A stretch of 6,919 bases of DNA, from contig JAAVHK010000052.1 of NCBI GenBank assembly GCA_014799765.1, positions 1 to 6,919 of the forward strand, written 5' to 3'. The notes under the pieces are model-generated. The model saw only the letters and a list, made by a program, of their open reading frames with translations, was not told the DNA's origin and searched no databases. The DNA comes from Ruminococcus sp. (GTDB taxonomy: Bacteria > Bacillota > Clostridia > Oscillospirales > Ruminococcaceae). Both the position numbers and the translations under genes were made by a program. Shown in pieces: positions 1 through 5,976 of the stretch. Position 1 is the stretch's first letter; the number at the start of each line of letters is the position of its first letter.

Positions 1-3
1 CAA

Positions 4-1134
4 ATGCTTAAAAATCTGAAAGAGGAATACACCAGAATGGGACACGTTAATATTATCGTTGCGGGAAAAACCGGAGTTGGAAAAAGTACTCTCGTAAATG
101 CCGTTTTCGGTCAGAAAATAGCCAATACAGGTACGGGCAGACCGGTCACACAGGAACTTAAAGAAATTACCGTACCAAATTATCCGCTCCGGATATATGA
201 TACCGTCGGTCTTGAATTGAATAAAGACCAGCAAATAAGAGTTAAGAACGATATAATAAATCTTATTTCAGAAAAAAGACATTCCGGTAATATTGATTCG
301 CAAATTCATTGTATATGGTATTGTGTAAGCGGTACTTCAGGCAGGTTTGAAATAGAAGAGGAAAATTTTGTCAAAAGTCTCGCTGGTGAATCAGGTGTTC
401 CGGTAATTGTAGTAGTCACACAGGCAATAAGCAAAAAAGCTAAAGATTTACAGAAATGTATTGATGAAATGAATCTTCCTATACATAAAAGTTTCTGTGT
501 TTTAGCCGAAGATTATGAAATAGATGAAGATTATACAAAAAAAGCTTACGGCTGTGATAGACTTGTTGATTATGTGACTGAAATTCTTCCGGAATCTGCA
601 CAGAAAGCTTTCATTAATGCACAGGTGGCATCTCTGAAAGCCAAACGCAAAAAAGCACAGTTTGTTATATTAGGTGCATCAACTGTTGCTTTCGGAGAAG
701 GTTTTATACCTCTGCCATTTGCCGACGCCGCCGCACTTATACCTACTGAAATATCAATGATTGCTACCATAACAACAATATACGGAATGGATATAAAAAA
801 ATCGACAATAACTGCTATAGTTTCTTCACTTTTAGGCTCAACTATCGCAACTATTGCCGGAAAAACTATTGTTGCCAACTTACTCAAAGCAATTCCATAC
901 TTTGGTACTCTCGCCGGTGGTTCTATAAGTGGTGGTACTGCAACGGTTCTTACTTTGGCTCTCGGTGAAATTTATATAGGTATTATGGAAAAAATGATGA
1001 AAGGCGAAATAACTGAACAACAACTTGAAAATAAAAAATATCTCAACAATTACATCGAAAAGTTTAAGGATAATATGAAAAATGCTGACAAAATAAAAGA
1101 TAAATATGAAGTAAGTACACAAAAATCCCTCTGA
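4..1134 (+). CDS. Era-like GTPase with C-terminal DUF697-type membrane-associated domain
   Basis: The protein is 376 aa if it starts at the first visible ATG. The N-terminal G domain has a P-loop GKTGVGKST (residues 21-29), candidate switch I threonines at 44-49 and a G3 motif DTVG (66-69). The usual G4 (N/T)KxD is replaced by VVTQA (137-141). The motif IHCIWYCVSG (101-110) resembles Era-like GTPases that carry DUF697. Residues about 216-345 are hydrophobic and glycine-rich, with the PLPFADAAALIPTE stretch (236-248 region) typical of DUF697. This part probably inserts into or associates with the membrane. The last 35 residues are charged and lysine-rich. Only three bases precede the ATG and they are in frame (CAA), so no ribosome binding site can be seen. 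The true start may lie outside the window, or at ATG 37. The gene converges on the small minus-strand gene at 1149-1421. Family assignment is firm; the cellular role is unknown. Confidence 0.88.
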   Translation: MLKNLKEEYTRMGHVNIIVAGKTGVGKSTLVNAVFGQKIANTGTGRPVTQELKEITVPNYPLRIYDTVGLELNKDQQIRVKNDIINLISEKRHSGNIDSQIHCIWYCVSGTSGRFEIEEENFVKSLAGESGVPVIVVVTQAISKKAKDLQKCIDEMNLPIHKSFCVLAEDYEIDEDYTKKAYGCDRLVDYVTEILPESAQKAFINAQVASLKAKRKKAQFVILGASTVAFGEGFIPLPFADAAALIPTEISMIATITTIYGMDIKKSTITAIVSSLLGSTIATIAGKTIVANLLKAIPYFGTLAGGSISGGTATVLTLALGEIYIGIMEKMMKGEITEQQLENKKYLNNYIEKFKDNMKNADKIKDKYEVSTQKSL

Positions 1135-1148
1135 CTGATTCAGAGGGA
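1121..1148 (-). terminator. Rho-independent terminator between convergent genes
   Basis: A perfect 9-bp stem is formed by TCCCTCTGA (1126-1134) and TCAGAGGGA (1140-1148) around a 5-nt loop. Read on the minus strand it is followed immediately by TTTTT (1125-1121), a classic terminator for the gene at 1149-1421. Read on the plus strand the stem is followed by CTATATAATATTTT, a weaker tail, so it may be partly bidirectional. The GTPase stop codon TGA (1132-1134) is inside the left arm, and the TAG of the minus-strand gene abuts the right arm. Confidence 0.85.
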
Positions 1149-1421
1149 CTATATAATATTTTCTATAATATTCTCTATTTCAATACAGGCGTCCTCAACT
1201 CTTACCGTCGTTTCCTCGTCGAAAAAACGACTTCCTCCGGCTAACTGGTCAATGAGAATAACTATGTCAAGTACGTCCTTAACCGGTACGCTTCCGGCTT
1301 TTTTCCATTCGACGACTTTGTATGTCAAAACCGATTTCAATTTTTCATAGTCAGCTGTATCGAAAAAATTTTCCGTTCTCAACTTTATCAGAAAATTTTC
1401 CGTCAGTCTGCTTAACTCCAA
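1149..1421 (-). CDS. small conserved-looking hypothetical protein, TTG start
   Basis: I do not recognise this 90-aa protein. It is charged, mostly predicted helical, and has no signal peptide or membrane segment. It has a VVEWKKAG motif near the middle, a hydrophobic VLDIVILIDQL stretch, and ends in a short repeat IENIIENII encoded by two near-identical 12-bp units. An ATG at 1448 would give 99 aa, but it lies inside the tRNA terminator hairpin (1444-1466). The internal ATG at 1436 has no ribosome binding site. The sequence GAGGTGAT (minus strand, 1432-1425) is ideally placed for the TTG at 1421-1419, with 7 nt between GAGG and TTG, so I chose that start. No separate promoter is evident between the tRNA-Cys gene and this gene, so expression may depend on readthrough of the tRNA terminator. 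The gene has its own downstream terminator, which supports it being real. Confidence 0.65.
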   Translation of the reverse strand: MELSRLTENFLIKLRTENFFDTADYEKLKSVLTYKVVEWKKAGSVPVKDVLDIVILIDQLAGGSRFFDEETTVRVEDACIEIENIIENII

Positions 1422-1443
1422 AATATCACCTCGCATAAATAAA

Positions 1444-1466
1444 AGCATCTGAAATCCTCAGATGCT
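1444..1466 (-). terminator. Rho-independent terminator of the tRNA cluster
   Basis: AGCATCTGA (1444-1452) and TCAGATGCT (1458-1466) form a perfect 9-bp stem with a 5-nt loop. On the minus strand the stem is followed by TTTATTTAT, a terminator-like U-rich tail. It starts about six nucleotides after the 3' end of tRNA-Cys and so ends the tRNA transcription unit. Confidence 0.8.
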
Positions 1467-1471
1467 CAAAG

Positions 1472-1542
1472 AGGCGCCACCCAGATTTGAACTGGGGATC
1501 AGGGTGTTGCAGACCCACGCCTTACCGCTTGGCTATAGCGCC
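1472..1542 (-). tRNA. tRNA-Cys (anticodon GCA)
   Basis: The minus strand gives a complete cloverleaf. The acceptor stem GGCGCTA pairs with TGGCGCC, including one G-U pair, and the D stem is GCC/GGC. The anticodon loop is CTGCAAC with GCA at positions 34-36. The T arm is CCCAG-TTCAAAT-CTGGG. The discriminator base is U73, as expected for tRNA-Cys. The outermost anticodon-stem pair is a U-U mismatch. No CCA is encoded (the next bases are CTT), so the 3' end must be added by the CCA-adding enzyme. The gene is the last in the cluster and starts 2 nt after the encoded CCA of tRNA-Gly. Confidence 0.95.
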
Positions 1543-1544
1543 AT

Positions 1545-1620
1545 TGGAGCGGATTACGAGGCTCGAACTCGCTACCTCCACCTTGGCAAGGTGGCGCTCT
1601 ACCAGATGAGCTAAATCCGC
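1545..1620 (-). tRNA. tRNA-Gly (anticodon GCC)
   Basis: The cloverleaf on the minus strand has acceptor GCGGATT pairing with AATCCGC. The anticodon stem CCACC/GGTGG encloses loop TTGCCAA, giving anticodon GCC. The T arm is GCGAG-TTCGAGC-CTCGT. The discriminator is U and CCA is encoded in the DNA (1547-1545). It decodes GGC and GGT codons. Only 2 nt separate it from tRNA-Cys, so the two are processed from one precursor. Confidence 0.96.
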
Positions 1621-1679
1621 ATTTTTTTTATTAAATTCAAAATATGATTTGAACAACTCAGAGGACGGTTATAATTTCA

Positions 1680-1694
1680 GTACATAATATGTAC
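1680..1694. repeat. perfect 15-bp palindrome between tRNA-Asp and tRNA-Gly
   Basis: GTACATA-A-TATGTAC is a perfect inverted repeat of two 7-bp arms around one base. It lies in the 117-nt gap (1621-1737) between tRNA-Asp and tRNA-Gly, a much larger gap than the others in the cluster. On the minus strand it begins 2 nt downstream of a TTGACA hexamer (1702-1697). The TATAAC (1673-1668) beyond it is 22-23 nt from that hexamer, too far for a normal promoter. Upstream of the TTGACA is a weak 5-bp hairpin AACTC/GAGTT (1708-1722) followed by TAATTTT, which could be a partial terminator. The rest of the gap is AT-rich with no gene. Confidence 0.55.
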
Positions 1695-1737
1695 GCTGTC
1701 AAAATTAAACTCTTTCCGAGTTATTCGTTTCATATAG

Positions 1738-1814
1738 TGGCGACCTGGAAGAGACTCGAACTCTCGACCTCTGCCGTGACAGGGCAGCGTTCTAACCAAC
1801 TGAACTACCAGGCC
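1738..1814 (-). tRNA. tRNA-Asp (anticodon GTC)
   Basis: The minus-strand cloverleaf has acceptor GGCCTGG pairing with CCAGGTC (one G-U pair). The anticodon stem CTGCC/GGCAG encloses loop CTGTCAC with GTC as anticodon. The T arm is GAGAG-TTCGAGT-CTCTT. The discriminator is G73, the identity base of tRNA-Asp, and CCA is encoded (1740-1738). It follows tRNA-Val by 5 nt. Confidence 0.96.
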
Positions 1815-1819
1815 TTATG

Positions 1820-1895
1820 TGGTGGGGACTACAGGGCTCGAACCTGTGACCCTCTGCTTGTAAGGCAGATGCTCTCCCAGCTGAGCTAAACCCCC
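1820..1895 (-). tRNA. tRNA-Val (anticodon TAC)
   Basis: The minus-strand cloverleaf has acceptor GGGGGTT pairing with AGTCCCC (two G-U pairs). The anticodon stem TCTGC/GCAGA encloses loop CTTACAA with TAC as anticodon. The T arm is ACAGG-TTCGAGC-CCTGT. The discriminator is A73 and CCA is encoded (1822-1820). It is the first gene of the Val-Asp-Gly-Cys cluster, about 42 nt downstream of the expected transcription start. Confidence 0.96.
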
Positions 1896-1943
1896 ACACG
1901 CTTTTTTATGCTGTCGTCGGTACTGTTCCCTGACGACTATTAT

Positions 1944-1972
1944 ATTATATCACAACTTTTTCGATTTGTCAA
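1944..1972 (-). promoter_or_regulatory. consensus sigma-A promoter of the tRNA cluster
   Basis: On the minus strand TTGACA (1972-1967) and TATAAT (1949-1944) are separated by exactly 17 nt. This is a perfect match to the housekeeping consensus, as expected for highly expressed stable RNA. The start should fall near 1937. From there the leader carries an inverted repeat GTCGTC/GACGAC (1937-1932 with 1918-1913) that could fold at the 5' end of the precursor. The region just upstream of -35 is A/T-rich and could serve as an UP element. Confidence 0.9.
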
Positions 1973-1977
1973 GTGTT

Positions 1978-1997
1978 TTCTGAAAATTTTTTCAGAA
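1978..1997. repeat. AT-rich inverted repeat upstream of the tRNA promoter
   Basis: TTCTGAAAA (1978-1986) and TTTTCAGAA (1989-1997) are perfect 9-bp arms around 2 nt. They sit in an A/T-only-like block running to about 2025 that contains A7T6 runs. The position, directly upstream of the -35 hexamer, suggests an UP element or bent DNA. A terminator role is also possible, since on the plus strand the stem is followed by TTTTTC, but no plus-strand gene ends here. Confidence 0.4.
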
Positions 1998-2044
1998 TTT
2001 TTCAAAAAAATTTTTTGTGGCTATTTCAAGCCGAAAAGGAGGGC

Positions 2045-2064
2045 GAGGGTACTTGCGTACCCTC
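2045..2064 (-). terminator. probable terminator of the EF-G paralogue
   Basis: Ten nucleotides after the TAA of the EF-G paralogue, the minus strand folds as GAGGGTAC-GCAA-GTACCCTC, an 8-bp stem with a GNRA tetraloop. The tail GCCCTCCTTTTC is not a clean T-run. A second small hairpin GGCT/AGCC (2034-2021) followed by an A/T-run may help termination. This stem is stable, but tail quality leaves the terminator call moderately certain. Confidence 0.6.
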
Positions 2065-2073
2065 ATATATGAA

Positions 2074-4131
2074 TTAATTTTCGGAATTTACTGAGGAAAT
2101 TACTTCCGTGAGAAGATTTGCCGGTAACTGTTCATAGCGTTCAAAATCAAGTGTGAAACTTCCGAGACCTCTCGTTACCTGACGGAGATACAATGCAAAA
2201 TCATGCATTTCACGGACTGGTACTTCTGCTTCGATAGTCGTCACGCCATGCGAAACCGGTTCCATGCCGAGAACTCTTCCACGACGCTTATTAAGTTCGC
2301 CCATGATGTCTCCGGTGTTATCGTCGGGGGCGGTTACTTTCAGTCTGCCGACCGGTTCTAACATTACAGGGTCAGCCTTTCGCAAGCCCTCTTTATATGC
2401 GATTGAAGCGGCGGTTTTGAATGCCATTTCCGACGAATCTACAGGGTGATACGAACCGTCAACAAGAATTGCTTTCAGTCCGACAACCTGACAGCCTGCG
2501 AGTACGCCTTTTTTCGTGGATTCTTCAAGCCCTTTCTGTACTGCCGGAAAATAATTCTTCGGTACTGCTCCGCCGAAAACTTTTTCCTCAAATACAAGCG
2601 TATCGCTTACACACGGTTCAAACTCAATCCATACGTGACCATACTGACCGTGTCCGCCAGATTGTTTCTTGTGTTTACCCTCAACCTTTACTTTCTTGCG
2701 GATAGTCTCTTTATAGGCAATTTTCGGTACAGTGAGATTTACATCAACACCGAATTTATTCTTTAATTTAGCAACTGCAACTTCTATATGCTGTTCACCG
2801 AGACCGCTTAAAATCTGCTCTTTGGTGTTATCGTCCTGAATGTAGGTCAGTGTGGGGTCTTCTTCGGTAAGTCTCTGCATACTCGTGGAAATTTTAGCCT
2901 CATCGCCCTGTGCCTTAGCCTTGACTGCCATAGAATAGCACGGTTTCGGGAAATCCATAGGGGCAAACTCTACCATTTTCGCACTGTCGCAAAGTGTATC
3001 GCCGGTATTGGCGGAAATCTTCGTCGCAACTACTATATCACCGGCGGTTGCGTATGAAACTTCCGTCTGTTTCTTACCGCATAGTGTACATAATTTGCCT
3101 ATTTTTTCGGTATTTCCGGAAGTCGCATTTTTAACCTCGCTGTTTGATTTCAGCGTACCCGACATAACACGTATAAATGACATCTTACCAACGAATGGGT
3201 CAGCGACTGTCTTGAAAACGTATGCCGACATAGGTTCTGAAACGTCACATTTTACTTCTGAATCTTCTGTTTCTACCTCGTGCGGTGACGGTAAAAGCAA
3301 TTCGATTTCTTTCAGTAACATATCTATTCCGGCGAGTTCGGTAGAAGATGTACATACTACAGGCGTTATGATACCTCTGTTCATGCCGTCGTGAATGCCG
3401 TCTATCAACTCTTTCTGTGTGAACTCCTCACCCTCAAAGAATTTTTCCATTAATTCGTCGGAAGTTTCTGCGACGGCTTCCGAAACCGCACCTATAAGAC
3501 CATCTATACGGTATTCAAACTTTTCAGAGATTTCAGCGGTGGGCATATCGGTCTCGATAGCGTTTCCTTTTTCGTCGTATTTATAAGCCTTCATTTCTAT
3601 CAGATTGACGTATGAAACTATCTGGTGATTGCTTACAACCGGTACTACTACAGGGCATACGGTAGGACCGAAAACTGTCTTGAGTTCCGTGAGGACGTTG
3701 AAGAAATTAGCGGATTTATCGTCAATTTTTGTTACGACAAACATTTTTGATTTGCCTTGTTTTTCTGCTTCGGCGTATGCCTTTCTTGCACCGACTTTGA
3801 CACCGGATTTTGCAGATACAGTAATCATTACCGTATCAGATGCCCTTATACCCTCTGTCATTTCGGAAGCAAAATCGAAAAGCCCCGGGGTGTCAAGAAG
3901 ATTTACCTTGAAATCATTATATTCAAAAGATGCGAGGGAAGTTCCTATAGAAATACATCTCTTGATTTCTTCGGGGTCATAGTCACAGACGGTTGTTCCG
4001 TCAGCAGTTTTTCCGAGACGGTCGGAAGCTCCTGCCTTATACAGAATCGCTTCCGCAAGGGAAGTTTTTCCTGAGCCGTTATGTCCGGCAAGTGCAATGT
4101 TTTTTATCTTGGTAACATCATAGTCTTTCAT
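2074..4131 (-). CDS. fusA2: elongation factor G paralogue (EF-G-2 type translational GTPase)
   Basis: The protein is 685 aa, full length for EF-G-like factors. It acts as a ribosome-associated GTPase by family, but the paralogues are not proven translocases. The G domain has P-loop AGHNGSGKTS (15-24), switch I RCISIG (58-63), G3 DTPGLFDF (80-87) and G4 TKID (134-137). Domain II spans about 295-385 and domain III about 395-470, with GLGEQHIE (443-450). Domain IV carries KQSGGHGQYGHV (489-500) and DGSYHPVDSSEMAF (558-571). Domain V begins near LEPVGRLKVT (591-600). Compared with canonical EF-G, the switch II histidine of DTPGHVDF is Leu84, the switch I RGITI is RCISI, and NKMD is TKID. These match the divergent EF-G-2 group seen in Thermus and many Clostridia. 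The ATG is fixed by GGAGG (4144-4140), 8 nt upstream. The symbol marks it as a second fusA-like gene and is not a claim of the main EF-G. A TetM-type protection protein is less likely. Confidence 0.93.
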   Translation of the reverse strand: MKDYDVTKIKNIALAGHNGSGKTSLAEAILYKAGASDRLGKTADGTTVCDYDPEEIKRCISIGTSLASFEYNDFKVNLLDTPGLFDFASEMTEGIRASDTVMITVSAKSGVKVGARKAYAEAEKQGKSKMFVVTKIDDKSANFFNVLTELKTVFGPTVCPVVVPVVSNHQIVSYVNLIEMKAYKYDEKGNAIETDMPTAEISEKFEYRIDGLIGAVSEAVAETSDELMEKFFEGEEFTQKELIDGIHDGMNRGIITPVVCTSSTELAGIDMLLKEIELLLPSPHEVETEDSEVKCDVSEPMSAYVFKTVADPFVGKMSFIRVMSGTLKSNSEVKNATSGNTEKIGKLCTLCGKKQTEVSYATAGDIVVATKISANTGDTLCDSAKMVEFAPMDFPKPCYSMAVKAKAQGDEAKISTSMQRLTEEDPTLTYIQDDNTKEQILSGLGEQHIEVAVAKLKNKFGVDVNLTVPKIAYKETIRKKVKVEGKHKKQSGGHGQYGHVWIEFEPCVSDTLVFEEKVFGGAVPKNYFPAVQKGLEESTKKGVLAGCQVVGLKAILVDGSYHPVDSSEMAFKTAASIAYKEGLRKADPVMLEPVGRLKVTAPDDNTGDIMGELNKRRGRVLGMEPVSHGVTTIEAEVPVREMHDFALYLRQVTRGLGSFTLDFERYEQLPANLLTEVISSVNSEN

Positions 4132-4178
4132 TTAATTATCCTCCGGATTTTATTGTTGAAGTACAACTGTATGAGATA

Positions 4179-4207
4179 ATTATATAACTTTTTTGTGCAG
4201 ATTGCAA
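4179..4207 (-). promoter_or_regulatory. promoter of the EF-G paralogue
   Basis: On the minus strand TTGCAA (4207-4202) and a perfect TATAAT (4184-4179) are spaced by 17 nt, placing the start near 4172 and giving a leader of about 40 nt. The leader has a small GTTG/CAAC hairpin. The 120 bp between the flippase stop and this gene contain no convincing terminator, so readthrough from the flippase may add to transcription. Confidence 0.75.
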
Positions 4208-4251
4208 TAGAACGGAATAATTTTCTACATTTTACATCATAAGTACGTGAA

Positions 4252-5775
4252 TTATTTGTTGATATTGCACAACAGTTTACGGTCTTTAAGTTCCGGCGTA
4301 CCATAACTGAAACCAACGAACACACCGGTATAGGCGATTGCCCACAGAATCACGAAAATAATTATCTCCGGAAGTCTTTCAGCGTCAAGACCTGTCAGGT
4401 GTGTGAGGAGTTCCACCGCACCCATAGTAAGAAACGCATATATCACCGGTACGGCTATTATTTTAAACGGTCTGAACGGTGTTCCGGTATGTTTCATTAT
4501 TTTGATAAGTCTTGCACAGTTGCCGATGACGTTACTGGCGTAATATGAGGCGACTATTCCGTAAAAACTGAATTTAGGTACAAAAACAAGCACCACTGAA
4601 ATTCTTATAGCGTATTCCGCCAGATAGTTGAGTGAAGAAAAACTCTGTAAACCCATACCCTTTATGAGAGCTTCCGAAATAATCTCCATATAGATAAACG
4701 GTACTACCGGTGCGATAATGGTTATCATTTTTCCGGCAAGTTCGCCACCGCCGAGAAGTTCGCCGACTGTATCGCCGAATTTCATGAGTACCGCTGATGC
4801 AAATACCGCAAATATTATAGTATACCTTATAAGACGTTCCGTCAGACTGCGGATTCTGTCCATGTTTCCGGAAGCTGATGCCCTCGCCGATTCGCTGACT
4901 ATTATTCCCGACATTGAACACAATACCACCGACGGAAAAAACAATGTCGGAATAACTATAGCCTCGAATATTCCGAACCTGCTCAGAGCCTCGTTTACCG
5001 AATCGCCACTCTGTCTTAAACACATCGGGATTAATGCATCATTCGTACTGCTCAGTGCAGATGTCAGTATACTTCCTGCCATTATCGGAAACGCATACGA
5101 TATATATTTCCTGAAATTCAATGAACATTTTCCGGTACACTTTTCATGACTATGTACAAATACTATCAGGCAATAAAACAGTGAAAATATATTACCGGCT
5201 ATTATTCCGGCTATCATTATCCGACAGACTGTATTTTCGTCCGGATTCGTTGCCGATAACGTCATTACTATTATGACCAGTGACTTTATAATAAATTCAA
5301 TAATATCCCCTACCGCCGATACAGAGGCTTTCCGGCTTGCGTTGAAGTATCCTTTGAAACACGCTGAAACCGCTCCGGAAATCAACGCCAACGGCATGAA
5401 TTTTATAGCGGTTTCCATTTTCGCACCGCTGAAAAATTTATTACTTAAAGGTTCAGCGAAAACAAACAGTATAACCGATACGCTTACACTAAGCATAAGA
5501 CATAGTTTTATACCGTGTGTCAGAATCTTATCCGGATTTGAATTGGTTTTACCCATTTCTTCTGATACCAGTCTGCTGGTACACAAAAAGGCGTTACCAT
5601 TGGACAAAATACCGGCAAGTCCTAAAAATGAACCCATAAGGGTAAGTATCCCGATTGCTTCCGCTCCTAACTGCTTCGTTATGAAGACGTTCAGCAGTAA
5701 TGATGCCGTATCAAGAAACAACTGCATTAACGTCAGCAGTATTGTATCTCTTATTAACCTGTTCTTTATTAACAT
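4252..5775 (-). CDS. MOP-superfamily (MATE/SpoVB-like) polysaccharide or lipid flippase
   Basis: The 507-aa protein is almost entirely hydrophobic, with about 12-14 predicted membrane helices. These include 11-30, 41-60, 90-108, 125-142, 158-175, 185-207, 226-245, 270-295, 318-335, 350-370, 385-400, 402-420, 437-460 and 468-490. The N-terminal half has features of SpoVB/polysaccharide flippases: SRLVSEEMGK (67-76), GYFNASRKASVSAVGDIIE (142-160) and FITKQLGAEAIGI (31-43). The length is close to the roughly 520 aa of SpoVB. Known relatives flip lipid-linked cell-wall or spore-cortex precursors across the membrane; the substrate here is not evident. The start is supported by GGGAGGG (5787-5781), 6 nt upstream. 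Upstream, TTGTCA (5835-5830) and TAGAAT (5809-5804) are 20 nt apart, a weak promoter guess. The XRE gene is divergent. A multidrug MATE exporter is possible but less likely. Confidence 0.85.
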   Translation of the reverse strand: MLIKNRLIRDTILLTLMQLFLDTASLLLNVFITKQLGAEAIGILTLMGSFLGLAGILSNGNAFLCTSRLVSEEMGKTNSNPDKILTHGIKLCLMLSVSVSVILFVFAEPLSNKFFSGAKMETAIKFMPLALISGAVSACFKGYFNASRKASVSAVGDIIEFIIKSLVIIVMTLSATNPDENTVCRIMIAGIIAGNIFSLFYCLIVFVHSHEKCTGKCSLNFRKYISYAFPIMAGSILTSALSSTNDALIPMCLRQSGDSVNEALSRFGIFEAIVIPTLFFPSVVLCSMSGIIVSESARASASGNMDRIRSLTERLIRYTIIFAVFASAVLMKFGDTVGELLGGGELAGKMITIIAPVVPFIYMEIISEALIKGMGLQSFSSLNYLAEYAIRISVVLVFVPKFSFYGIVASYYASNVIGNCARLIKIMKHTGTPFRPFKIIAVPVIYAFLTMGAVELLTHLTGLDAERLPEIIIFVILWAIAYTGVFVGFSYGTPELKDRKLLCNINK

Positions 5776-5829
5776 AACTTCCCTCCCTGCTCCGATATAT
5801 TACATTCTATGGGGGAAGTCCTCATTTAA

Positions 5830-5925
5830 TGACAAAACTTGTAATGCAACCGCTGTTTTCCCTGTTTATCGCAAAATGCAACTACCGGTTGACAAATTGA
5901 CAAGTACGGTTGATTGCATTATAGT
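5830..5925. promoter_or_regulatory. divergent regulatory region with TTGACA and AATGCAA repeats
   Basis: The region between the flippase and XRE gene (5776-5976) holds several repeated words. AATGCAAC occurs at 5843-5850 and 5875-5882 and, inverted, TTGCATT at 5914-5920. TTGACAA occurs in tandem at 5889-5895 and 5897-5903, and CGGTTGA at 5886-5892 and 5907-5913. For the XRE gene the best promoter is TTGACA (5897-5902), 17 nt, TATAGT (5920-5925). The TTGCATT copy overlaps its -10 and the CGGTTGA copy sits in the spacer. That arrangement is what an autoregulatory operator would look like, but binding is inferred only. Confidence 0.6.
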
Positions 5926-5976
5926 CGGCTTTATGATAGAATAATTATAGAAAATTTTTTACAGGAGGTATTCTAA

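Noticed and set aside
1649..1675. Possible plus-strand promoter TTGAAC, 15 nt, TATAAT
   Set aside because: The spacer is short and it would only drive antisense transcription into tRNA-Asp with no gene behind it.
1689..1889. Plus-strand open frame of 66 codons across the tRNA region
   Set aside because: It is the antisense of tRNA-Asp and tRNA-Val; the apparent peptide comes from conserved tRNA sequence and has no ribosome binding site.
2264..4074. Several plus-strand open frames within the EF-G gene
   Set aside because: All lie antisense to a full-length conserved gene and show no start signals.
4128..4325. Minus-strand open frame over the flippase/EF-G junction
   Set aside because: It overlaps the flippase 3' end in another frame and runs through the EF-G promoter; no ribosome binding site.
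5830..5925. CRISPR-like or mobile-element reading of the repeats
   Set aside because: The repeated words are 7-8 bp, irregularly spaced and partly inverted, which fits operators rather than CRISPR units or transposon ends.
5273..5944. Plus-strand 223-codon open frame opposite the flippase
   Set aside because: It is antisense to a strong membrane-protein gene and extends through the divergent promoter; the protein has no recognisable domain.
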